From Clostridia bacterium (GTDB lineage: Bacteria > Bacillota > Clostridia > TANB77 > CAG-508), in NCBI GenBank assembly GCA_017404025.1, contig JAFRDD010000040.1, forward strand, positions 1 to 37,412: a stretch of 37,412 nt of DNA, read 5' to 3'. Within the stretch, counting starts at the first letter, position 1; each line of letters begins with the position of its first letter. This document shows, one piece after another, positions 22,632 through 31,266 of this stretch. The notes beneath the pieces are model-generated. The model was not told where the DNA came from, did not search any database, and was given only the letters and a program-made list of their open reading frames with translations. Made by a program: the position numbers and the translations under genes.

Positions 22632-25600
22632 TTATCTTTCATAATCTCTTTTGCATACTTGACTATCACTTACATCTTCGCCACCATCATCAACAATTTC
22701 TTTATCTTTTTCATTAAGATTTAACTTAATATTAAGTTCATCTAATCGTTTAGATTTGGCTTTTAATTCGTCCTCTTGTGGAAATGGTCTTTTAATTTCT
22801 ATCTTCGCATTTTCATAATTTTTCTTTGTATCTTCTAAACTACTTTCTGTATTTGAAAGTCTATTTTCAATACTATTTAATACATTATCAATACGAGTTA
22901 TATTTCCACTAGGGTCACTACCAAGTTCAACTTTGTATGATAAATTATTCTTCATACCCATATAAAATTTTCTATCTATAGTATCAAAAGATAACATCAT
23001 TTTAAAGCCTTTATAATCTCCAATTTCTATTGGCTCTGGATTAGTCATTGACTTACATATCTCAATGATTTTTTCTCCTGCTTCTTTTCTTTCTGTAAAA
23101 GTATCTCCTTTAATAACCATTTTTACAAATGAATTATCTGGTGTTTCATTGGCTTTAAATAATTCTAAATCTTCTTTCATATCTTCAATTCTGTTCTCTA
23201 ATCTTTTGATTTCATTTGGATAATATTTTATAACTTTATCTTCCAAAGCATATATCTCACTTAAATGAGTTTGCTTTAATAATTTTAATTTTGCTACTTG
23301 TGTATCTAATTCAGTTTTCTCAATAATATCTGGATTACCTGCAGCAAGTGCTTTAATTTCTGCATAAGATAATGCAGTTTCATCTATGTCTTCTGCAAAT
23401 CTTACAGGAGTTTTTGAAGTCATTATTTGTGAAATAAATCTCTGCTTATTTTCTACTAACTGATATAAATATGCGTCAAAAGTTCCCTCTGTGACATACC
23501 TATAAATATCAACTTCTGGATTTTTATTTCCTTGTCTAATTATTCTTCCACTTCTTTGAATTAAATCACTTGGTCGCCACGGACAATCTAAATCGTGCAA
23601 GGCAATAAGTCTATCTTGACAGTTTGTTCCTGCACCCATTTTTTGTGTACTTCCCATTAAAACTCTTACTTGTCCTCGTCTTACTTTATTGAATAATTCT
23701 TGCTTTCTTGCGTCTGTATTTGCGTCGTGTATGAAAGCAATTTCTTCTTCAGGTATTCCTCTATCTATAAGTTTTGTTTTCAAATCATTATAGACATTAA
23801 ACTTACCATCGTTGTGTGGTGTTGATAAATCACAGAACACTAATTGTGCCGATTTATCTTCACTTGTTTTATTCCAAATATCATAAATATTATCTGCACA
23901 AGTTGCTACTTTACTCTTATCAAAGTCTTCTAACATATCATTAGATAATCTCTGATCTAGTGCTAATTTTCTTCCATCATTTGTAATCTTTAACATATTA
24001 TCAACTGATGAATCTACCATTTTATTTCTTATCTTTTCTGCTCTTTCAGATAGTTCTTTTACCAATTCTTTTTGAATTTCACTAGGCTCTATAACAATAT
24101 TATGATAGTTTGCTTTTGGTACAGGAAGATTAAGCATATCAGAGGTTTGTATATCTGCAACTTCTTTAAACATTGCCATAAGTTCTGGTAGATTAAAGAA
24201 CTTTGCAAATCTAGTTTTTGCTCTATAACCTGTACCCTCTGGACTTAATTCAATTGCAGTCACAGTTTCTCCAAAAGTTGAAGCCCAAGCGTCAAATTGT
24301 TGAAGATGTCTTTTTTCAAGTTCTCCATATTGCAAGTATCTTTGCATTGTGTATAACTCTACCATTGAATTAGAAACCGGAGTTCCTGTCGCAAACACTA
24401 CACCTTTTCCGTCAGTAAGTTCATCTAAATATCTACATTTCATAAATAAATCTGATGACTTTTGTGCCTCTGTTTGTGCTATTCCTCCTACATTTCTCAT
24501 CTTGGTATAAAGGAAAAGATTTTTATAATAATGTGCTTCATCTACGAATATTCTATCAACTCCTAATTCTTCAAAAGTGATTACATCATCTTTTCTTGAA
24601 GTATCATTAAGTTTAGCAAGTCTTGTTTCTAAACTCTTTTTAGTTTTCTCCATTTGTTTGATAGAAAATCTTTCGCCATTACTATTTTTTAAATCTTGAA
24701 TACCAAAAGTTATATCATCAATTTGTTTTTGAATAATAGCAATTTGTCTTCCAACTGACATTGGTATCTTCTCAAATTGTGAATGAGAAATTATGATTGC
24801 GTCATAATCTCCTGTGGCAATTCTTGAACAAAACTTTTTACGATTAGCAGTTTCAAAATCCTTTTTAGTTGTGACTAAAATGTTAGCACTTGGATATAAT
24901 TGTAAGAACTCTTGACCGAATTGTTCTACTATATGATTAGGTACTACAAATAAAGATTTATTACATAATCCTAATCTTTTTGATTCCATTGCTGCTGCTA
25001 CCATTTCAAAAGTTTTACCTGCTCCTACTTCGTGTGCTAACAAAGTATTACCACCATAAAGTATTCTTGCTATTGCATTTACTTGATGAGTTCTTAAAGT
25101 TATTTCTGGATTCATTCCATCAAAAGTGATATGACTTCCATCATATTCACGAGGTCTAATAGAATTAAATCTTTCATTATATTCTTTTGTAAGTCGTTCT
25201 CTACGCTCTGGGTCTTTCCATATCCATTCTTCAAAAGCAAGTTTTATTTGCTCTTGTTTTGCTTGTGCGATAGCAGTTTCCTTTTTATTTAATTCTGCTA
25301 CTTTCTTACCATTTTCATCTTCATAATAATCATATATTCTAGTATCTTTTAGATTTAAACTATCTTCAATAATTTTATAAGCATTTGCTCTACCTGTTCC
25401 ATAAGTATTAGTTGCTTTTACATTATATTTATCATAATTCTTACCATCTATATACCATTCAGAAGTAGATTCCATATAATGAACTCTAATATTCTGACTA
25501 GAATAATAACTTGGATTTAATAAATACTCTATAAACACTTTAATATCTTCTGGTGGTATCCAAGTCGAGCCGAGTCTTACACTTATTTCACTAGCACTTA

Positions 25601-28600
25601 AATCTTTTGGTTGAACTTCTTTAAGATATTTTACATTAACATTAAATCTCTCATCAGTTTCTGCAAACTTTTCTGCTATTCTTAATTTTTCTCTTACATT
25701 TCCAGAAAGATATTCATCTGCTGTCACCCAATGATTAGGCTCTCCGTATTCTGGAACATTGAATATTTCTCCCTCTAAATCTTTTAGCATTTCGTCCATA
25801 TTCATATTGCAAAGTTCTTGCATAAATGTTATATCAACTCTTGCTTTTTCAGAAAGTGAAACAATTAAAGCGTCATTTGCATTATCAACTGATGTGATTT
25901 CTGTTTTAGGTTTGATAGTTCTTTTTGTGAACATATCTGCTTTTCTTGCAAGATTTCCATTCTCATCTAATATTTCAAGGGAACATAATAAATAATAACT
26001 TGAATCGTTAGAAAAAGCAGAGTTATTACCTCTGCTATTGATTAGTCCATATTTCTTTGTAAATGCGTCATATAAACGATTTAATTTAGCCTGTTCTCTC
26101 TTTATATCTTCATCTGGATAATCTTCTGTTTGGTACTCTAAAAGAGTTCTGACACAGTCCCTTATTTCAATTAGTCCTCTTACTCTATTTTCGGTAGTCA
26201 TTGCAAGTTCTTGTGGATACATTCTACTATTTTCTCTAAAATAGATTTTGTCATCAACTAGGGTATATGAGAAGTTTCTAACAGTTAAATCTGCTTCAAT
26301 AGAATTATCTTCTTCTCCTATATCATCTAATTCATATTCTTTTACTTCGGCGTGTATATTTGATATTGCTTGTTCTAGTTTATCTCCTAGATTTTCGCCA
26401 TCAGATATACAAGCAGAATCATAACCAAATCTAGTAGAAATCATTTCCATATTACCCATAATCATATCTGGGTTATCAATGAAATATTGATTCATTTTTA
26501 TTCCATTTTCATTTTCTCCTAAATATACCCAATCTGGCTCAATATCAGTTATTGAATCTCTTTTTTGTAAGAATATGATGTCAGATGTTACTTCTGTACC
26601 GGCATTTGCTTTAAAAGTATTATTAGGTAGTCTTATTGCTCCTAATAAATCTGCTCGTTGTGCAATATATCTTCTTACACTTGGATTTTCTTTATCTAGT
26701 GTACCTTTTGAAGTTATAAACGCAACAACTCCTCCCGGTCTTACTTTATCAAGTGTTTTAGCAAAGAAATAATCGTGAATTAAAAACTTATTCTTATCAT
26801 ATTTCTTGTCTAATACTTTAAAATCTCCAAAAGGAACATTTCCTACTGCAACATCAAAGAAAGAATTAGGAAGATTAGTATCTTCATAACCTTGTACTGC
26901 AACAGTAGATTTTTGATAAAGTTGTCTTGCTATTCTACCACTTATTGAATCAAGTTCTACTCCGTATAACTTACAATCTTTTAATGAATCTGGAATCATA
27001 CCTATAAAGTTTCCTGTTCCACAACTAGGCTCTAATATATTACCCGTTTTAAGTCCCATATTTTCTAATGCTTTATACATAGACCTAATTACTACCGGTG
27101 GTGTATAAAATGCCGTTAAAGTAGATTCACGTGCTTGTGAATACTCTGTTTCATCAAGTAAGTTCTTTAAAATATGATATTCATTACTCCAAGAAGAATC
27201 CATTTCGTCAAATGCTTGTGGAAGTCCACCCCAACCAACATATTGAGATAAAATCTCTTGTTCTTCTGGTGTGGCAAATCTATTTTCTTCTTCACATTTC
27301 TTTAAAACCTTAATTGCTTCAACATTACGATTAAATTTTTCTCTTGGTGTTCCCTCTCCTAAACTATCATTTAATATTCTAAATTGACTACGATCAGAAC
27401 TTGGTATTTCTGGGTGTATGTCAAAACTCCTAATCTTATTACTTTTTTTCTTTTCAAACTCTGGAACAATATTTTCTTCTACTTCTACATCATCAATTTC
27501 AGTAGGCACTGATATTTCTTGTTCTTTTGTTTCTTCAATTTCATTTACTTCTTCCTGTTTATTTTCAATATCACTTATTTTAACTTTAAGATGGTCATTT
27601 GCAGGATTTTCTTTTACTTTCCTATCAAATTCTTCTTTGGACATTTCACGATTAAATAATGGATATTGATAGTCATATAAAACTACATTAAAATCTCCAA
27701 TACTCAATATTTCGTATTCATCTGCACCAATATAAACTTTATCTCCTAAATGATATTGATAATCATATTTTTCTTCGGCTTGTTCTGGAACAATACTATC
27801 TGCTAGATTTTTTTCTGCTTCTATAAATTCTCTTTCTTGTTCTTGTTTTTCAAGCCAATTAGGATATTCTTCTAATTCCTTTGGATTTAGGTATCTATCT
27901 TCGTGTATAAGAGTTTTTATTCTCTTTTCAATATAATTCCACTTAAAGAGTTGTTCTGTTGCACTAGGGTCAAAATAGCCACGATAAAAGCGAATACCTT
28001 TTGAGTCATAGTCTATTCCTATACCAGAACCTCTAATTGTTGTACTTGCTCCACCCATACCATATAGGTTTTTAAGATAATTTATATTATCTTCTGCACT
28101 TAAACTTTTTTGGAACATTTCATAAATACCGTATTTACTCTCTGTCCCTCTTTCAGTTAAGTATCTATCAACAAACTCTTGCGTAAACTCTAAATCTGAT
28201 ACAGTCTTTTCACTATTATCATCAATTAAAGATAATTGGTCTGTCATACTTGGCAAAGGCTCAATTCTATCATTTAATTGATTTAATAATATCATTGCTT
28301 CATAGTGATAAGTTAAATCTTCCCAACTAACAAAACTTTCTGTATCTCTTGATAAGAAATTACCTTTCCAAAATAAAATACCGTTGTTAAAAGTTTTATA
28401 ACCATACATCTGATTATCAACTATAACACCGGTATAATCTGAATTAAATATTCCTTTAAGGAACTCTGCTCTTTTTGTAATATCTTGTTCATTGTTAATA
28501 AAATCTTTAATTTCTTTATTTGATTTTCGTAAATGTGGAGTTGTAATTAATATTTGATTTATTTTTTCATCTACTACAACATAAGAAGTTTTTGACTTAT

Positions 28601-29804
28601 CTGGCTCATAGATATTTAAGCGTAAATCAACTCGTTCGCTATTATCTCCTCTGCTGATGTCTTCAAGTTGTTCATTAGTCCTACCCATTTCATTGGGTCT
28701 GTTGCTTTCAAATTCTCTGTTATATTCTCCCTCTTTTTCATCTCTGACACTATCTGTTCTATTCTCTCTACTGCTGTCGTTTGAATATTCATCAAATGTT
28801 CTGGAAGCCTGTTGCTCATTAGTAGAGTCGTGTATAGAGATTTCTTGTTCTCTTTCAAGTACCTTAATCTCATCATTGCGTATTTGCCCTCCACTTGAAT
28901 CTTGTTCTCTGGTATCACTAGATCTGGTATCTCGTAATCCCCTTGACGTGTGTAAGTTATCATAATTATTCCTCCTTTCGGCAGTATTTCTGCTTTCACT
29001 TACATCATAAGATAAATCATTATCTATATCAAATGTGCGAATTTTATTTATTTCATTTATTCGTAAATTTTTAATTGTATTATAAATCTCACGAAGTCCC
29101 ATTTCTGATATTTCACTTGTTGCAACACCAATTCTTGTTATAGTGTCATAACTATTGAAACTTAATATTTCTTCAAAGTCTTTATGAGTAAAATATTCAT
29201 TAGGATTTAATCCACATCTTTTAATCATTGAAAACGCAATACTATTTGAAAGTGCATTTTGAAATAAAGTTTTTACACTTTCTTCATCTAGTGATTCAAG
29301 AGAACTATTTTCTCTATAAAACATTAAATCTTCTAAATAGTCTTGTATATTATCTTCAACAATTATTTTTGATACTGACTTAATTGCAAGTCCCAGAGAA
29401 CTTTTATCTTCAAGTTCTCCGTACTTGTTTTCTAATGATTCAATAATATCTAATTCATAAGGTTTAGAAACTGACCATAATCTAAAACTTTTACCATATT
29501 TACTATTGGTATCTGCAATATCAAATACATATCGCAAGTTAGTATAGCCATTATCTTCTGAAAGAAGTGCTATTCCTTTTGCACCACGATTAACCCATCT
29601 ACCAACTTGTTTATTCCAAGCCTCAATTTTAGCACAAGCAATCGCTTGTGGTCTTTGTGCATATATTAAAACTTGGTCATTAAAAGGATATTTATAATTC
29701 ATCGCAGCACATTCCAAAAAGGACATCCATTCATCTGGATTTTTACTTATTTGTGTTAAGGTTTCTCCATAAAGGTCTGTAATTAGTCTTAATTTACTCG
29801 CCAT
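22632..29804 (-). CDS. Giant DNA methylase/SNF2-like helicase of the mobile element (2390 aa)
   Basis: Domains in order: an N-terminal ssDNA-binding-like region (about 1-120, QVLIYAQRPQAIACAKIE), a low-complexity Arg/Ser/Asp/Glu linker (about 270-400) that also carries tnpV in another frame, repeated LPD-like modules (about 400-760), an N6-adenine methylase domain with EPSCGTGNF near 925-933 and NVPF near 989-992, and a superfamily-2 helicase with Walker A in HEVGAGKT (about 1590), DEAH (about 1753) and RSGRIIRQGN (about 2085). Such giant proteins occur in Firmicutes conjugative elements; they probably modify or remodel element DNA and may guard against restriction. ATG at 29804 follows TAGGAGG. 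Confidence 0.9.
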   Translation of the reverse strand: MASKLRLITDLYGETLTQISKNPDEWMSFLECAAMNYKYPFNDQVLIYAQRPQAIACAKIEAWNKQVGRWVNRGAKGIALLSEDNGYTNLRYVFDIADTNSKYGKSFRLWSVSKPYELDIIESLENKYGELEDKSSLGLAIKSVSKIIVEDNIQDYLEDLMFYRENSSLESLDEESVKTLFQNALSNSIAFSMIKRCGLNPNEYFTHKDFEEILSFNSYDTITRIGVATSEISEMGLREIYNTIKNLRINEINKIRTFDIDNDLSYDVSESRNTAERRNNYDNLHTSRGLRDTRSSDTREQDSSGGQIRNDEIKVLEREQEISIHDSTNEQQASRTFDEYSNDSSRENRTDSVRDEKEGEYNREFESNRPNEMGRTNEQLEDISRGDNSERVDLRLNIYEPDKSKTSYVVVDEKINQILITTPHLRKSNKEIKDFINNEQDITKRAEFLKGIFNSDYTGVIVDNQMYGYKTFNNGILFWKGNFLSRDTESFVSWEDLTYHYEAMILLNQLNDRIEPLPSMTDQLSLIDDNSEKTVSDLEFTQEFVDRYLTERGTESKYGIYEMFQKSLSAEDNINYLKNLYGMGGASTTIRGSGIGIDYDSKGIRFYRGYFDPSATEQLFKWNYIEKRIKTLIHEDRYLNPKELEEYPNWLEKQEQEREFIEAEKNLADSIVPEQAEEKYDYQYHLGDKVYIGADEYEILSIGDFNVVLYDYQYPLFNREMSKEEFDRKVKENPANDHLKVKISDIENKQEEVNEIEETKEQEISVPTEIDDVEVEENIVPEFEKKKSNKIRSFDIHPEIPSSDRSQFRILNDSLGEGTPREKFNRNVEAIKVLKKCEEENRFATPEEQEILSQYVGWGGLPQAFDEMDSSWSNEYHILKNLLDETEYSQARESTLTAFYTPPVVIRSMYKALENMGLKTGNILEPSCGTGNFIGMIPDSLKDCKLYGVELDSISGRIARQLYQKSTVAVQGYEDTNLPNSFFDVAVGNVPFGDFKVLDKKYDKNKFLIHDYFFAKTLDKVRPGGVVAFITSKGTLDKENPSVRRYIAQRADLLGAIRLPNNTFKANAGTEVTSDIIFLQKRDSITDIEPDWVYLGENENGIKMNQYFIDNPDMIMGNMEMISTRFGYDSACISDGENLGDKLEQAISNIHAEVKEYELDDIGEEDNSIEADLTVRNFSYTLVDDKIYFRENSRMYPQELAMTTENRVRGLIEIRDCVRTLLEYQTEDYPDEDIKREQAKLNRLYDAFTKKYGLINSRGNNSAFSNDSSYYLLCSLEILDENGNLARKADMFTKRTIKPKTEITSVDNANDALIVSLSEKARVDITFMQELCNMNMDEMLKDLEGEIFNVPEYGEPNHWVTADEYLSGNVREKLRIAEKFAETDERFNVNVKYLKEVQPKDLSASEISVRLGSTWIPPEDIKVFIEYLLNPSYYSSQNIRVHYMESTSEWYIDGKNYDKYNVKATNTYGTGRANAYKIIEDSLNLKDTRIYDYYEDENGKKVAELNKKETAIAQAKQEQIKLAFEEWIWKDPERRERLTKEYNERFNSIRPREYDGSHITFDGMNPEITLRTHQVNAIARILYGGNTLLAHEVGAGKTFEMVAAAMESKRLGLCNKSLFVVPNHIVEQFGQEFLQLYPSANILVTTKKDFETANRKKFCSRIATGDYDAIIISHSQFEKIPMSVGRQIAIIQKQIDDITFGIQDLKNSNGERFSIKQMEKTKKSLETRLAKLNDTSRKDDVITFEELGVDRIFVDEAHYYKNLFLYTKMRNVGGIAQTEAQKSSDLFMKCRYLDELTDGKGVVFATGTPVSNSMVELYTMQRYLQYGELEKRHLQQFDAWASTFGETVTAIELSPEGTGYRAKTRFAKFFNLPELMAMFKEVADIQTSDMLNLPVPKANYHNIVIEPSEIQKELVKELSERAEKIRNKMVDSSVDNMLKITNDGRKLALDQRLSNDMLEDFDKSKVATCADNIYDIWNKTSEDKSAQLVFCDLSTPHNDGKFNVYNDLKTKLIDRGIPEEEIAFIHDANTDARKQELFNKVRRGQVRVLMGSTQKMGAGTNCQDRLIALHDLDCPWRPSDLIQRSGRIIRQGNKNPEVDIYRYVTEGTFDAYLYQLVENKQRFISQIMTSKTPVRFAEDIDETALSYAEIKALAAGNPDIIEKTELDTQVAKLKLLKQTHLSEIYALEDKVIKYYPNEIKRLENRIEDMKEDLELFKANETPDNSFVKMVIKGDTFTERKEAGEKIIEICKSMTNPEPIEIGDYKGFKMMLSFDTIDRKFYMGMKNNLSYKVELGSDPSGNITRIDNVLNSIENRLSNTESSLEDTKKNYENAKIEIKRPFPQEDELKAKSKRLDELNIKLNLNEKDKEIVDDGGEDVSDSQVCKRDYER
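28616..28963 (-). CDS. tnpV: TnpV-family protein overprinted inside the helicase gene
   Basis: Read in a different frame (+1) but the same strand as the giant helicase, a 115-aa protein matches TnpV (transposon-encoded protein): MITYTRQGDYEIPDL, GKYAMMRLRYLKENKKSLYT, MKKRENITENLKATDPMKW and AEEIIANELIY. It has a perfect site AAAGGAGG 7 nt before ATG 28963. The helicase residues in the same DNA (281-396) are a low-complexity charged linker, as expected when a functional protein is overprinted. TnpV function is unclear; it is often found beside transposition or conjugation genes. Confidence 0.85.
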   Translation of the reverse strand: MITYTRQGDYEIPDLVIPENKIQVEGKYAMMRLRYLKENKKSLYTTLLMSNRLPEHLMNIQTTAVERIEQIVSEMKKRENITENLKATDPMKWVGLMNNLKTSAEEIIANELIYA

Positions 29805-29833
29805 ATTGCACCTCCTATTCTAAATTAGACTAT

Positions 29834-30166
29834 TTATTCTTCATCATTTTTATTAAATTTATTTCTTGATTCTAATAATATTTGATAATAATCTTCTTCT
29901 GGGTCAATCTCGTCTTTTACTCCATCAAATAGTATTTTAAACATATCTAAAACTTCATTTTGATAAAATCTTATATCAACAAATTTTTCTTCTCCATCTT
30001 CTTTTGGAACACTATATTTTAATAATTTTTCTTTTAATTTAGTAGATTTTTTAGATATATAATCATCAGTATTTCCACTTTGAATACTTAATACTTCTAC
30101 TAATTTATTAAACTTTTCAATACTTGTTTTAACTTTTATTGATGGTATTTTAGTTGAATATGCCAT
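29834..30166 (-). CDS. Unrecognised 110-aa element protein
   Basis: Cytosolic, mildly acidic protein: MAYSTKIPSIKVKTSIEKF at the N-terminus and EEDYYQILLESRNKFN at the end. The site AGATAGGAGG before ATG 30166 overlaps the stop codon of the 64-aa gene, so expression is coupled. No motif recognised. It lies just upstream of the helicase gene in the same operon. Confidence 0.65.
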   Translation of the reverse strand: MAYSTKIPSIKVKTSIEKFNKLVEVLSIQSGNTDDYISKKSTKLKEKLLKYSVPKEDGEEKFVDIRFYQNEVLDMFKILFDGVKDEIDPEEDYYQILLESRNKFNKNDEE

Positions 30167-30178
30167 AAATAATTCCTC

Positions 30179-30373
30179 CTATCTTTCTCTATCTTTATCT
30201 TGTTTTACTTTTTCATTTAAAACAATATTGTTTCTATAATTTGCTAATGCTTCTTTAACAGAAGTATTACTTAAAATGTCATCTACTTTTGCTTTGGCTT
30301 CTTGTTTATTTTTAGCCTCAACTTCAAAAGTGATAGTTCCATTTATATCTACATCAATTTCAAATTTTTTCAT
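30179..30373 (-). CDS. Small 64-aa protein
   Basis: Begins MKKFEIDVDINGTITFEVEA, a beta-rich motif similar in style to DpnD/PcfM-like small proteins, then KNKQEAKAKVDDILSN and a basic end in DKDRER. ATG at 30373 overlaps the previous stop as ATGA. Its final codons (AGA TAG GAGG) form the binding site of the next gene. Function unknown. Confidence 0.65.
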   Translation of the reverse strand: MKKFEIDVDINGTITFEVEAKNKQEAKAKVDDILSNTSVKEALANYRNNIVLNEKVKQDKDRER

Positions 30374-30603
30374 TTGCTCTCATTTCCTTTCTCTTTATAT
30401 CCACTTAAAAAAGCAGTTATCTGTTTATTTTTAACTGCCATTCTAAAATCAATTATTATTGTTATTTCAGAAGATGTTAGATTTCCTATTTTTACTAAAT
30501 CTTCAAGTTTCATTGCTAGAATTTTTTTATCTGTATTAAACCCTGCTTCAAATAATTTTTCTAATGCTTTCGTTATTTGACTTAGATTATATTTATTATC
30601 CAT
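30370..30603 (-). CDS. Small 77-aa protein
   Basis: A helical cytosolic protein, QITKALEKLFEAGFNTDKKI followed by EITIIIDFRMAVKNKQI. The ATG at 30603 has TAGGAGGGTTAGACT before it; that site includes the sortase stop codon. Its stop overlaps the start of the 64-aa gene. No family recognised; helix-hairpin-helix or regulator-like folds are possible but unproved. Confidence 0.65.
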   Translation of the reverse strand: MDNKYNLSQITKALEKLFEAGFNTDKKILAMKLEDLVKIGNLTSSEITIIIDFRMAVKNKQITAFLSGYKEKGNESK

Positions 30604-30615
30604 AGTCTAACCCTC

Positions 30616-31266
30616 CTATACTGTTTCAACTAATTCACAGATAACTACAATTTGTTTATTTGTATTATGCCTACAAGTAATTAAAGTAAGAGTTGTTTTT
30701 TCTTTATTTCTTATGATATTAGCAGTTCCTGTCTTTTCAATATCATACATATTAACAACTTTATACTTGTACTCTTTCCCTTGATAAAAAATACTTACTT
30801 CATCATCTTGCAATAATTTATAAAGATTTTTAAAGTAAGATATTCTACCTGTACCAGAATGTCCGGCTAAAATAAAATTACCATTTGCAATATCTGGATA
30901 AGTTGATTCTTTTAATATTTGAATATTTCTATTAACATTATTACAATAACTATCTTTTTCACATAGCCCTTTTTCAAGTCCTATTTTAGGTATTTTTATT
31001 ACTGCAATATAATTAGTATTATCTTGTTTAGATTCTTCTTGTTTTTCTTCGGTTGGTGTTTCAGTAGCAATAATTTCATCATCTATTTTTTCTTGAACTT
31101 CATAAAATTCTTCAATTTTTATATCTTCTTTCTTATCTAGCAAATAAGTATAAATATATTTACCACCTACCATTACTATTCCAACTATAATAAGTAAAGA
31201 GCCAACTATGATAAGTTGACTCTTTTTACCTTTACTATTATTCTTATTTTCTTTTCTTTTTAACAT
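30616..31266 (-). CDS. Sortase (class B/D-like)
   Basis: 216-aa membrane-anchored transpeptidase with one N-terminal membrane helix (SQLIIVGSLLIIVGIVM), a stalk, and a catalytic domain with His in LAGHSGTGR, Cys in TLITCRHN and an Arg-containing C-terminus typical of sortases. It probably anchors the SpaA-like surface protein encoded directly upstream, with which it overlaps (start 31266, adhesin stop 31244). ATG at 31266 is preferred because AGGAG is 9 nt upstream; a TTG at 31272 is less likely. Confidence 0.9.
   Translation of the reverse strand: MLKRKENKNNSKGKKSQLIIVGSLLIIVGIVMVGGKYIYTYLLDKKEDIKIEEFYEVQEKIDDEIIATETPTEEKQEESKQDNTNYIAVIKIPKIGLEKGLCEKDSYCNNVNRNIQILKESTYPDIANGNFILAGHSGTGRISYFKNLYKLLQDDEVSIFYQGKEYKYKVVNMYDIEKTGTANIIRNKEKTTLTLITCRHNTNKQIVVICELVETV

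Noticed and set aside
28657..28965. Plus-strand 102-aa open frame opposite tnpV
   Set aside because: Ser/Leu-rich shadow of the overprinted region; no initiation signal, and two functional frames already occupy this DNA.
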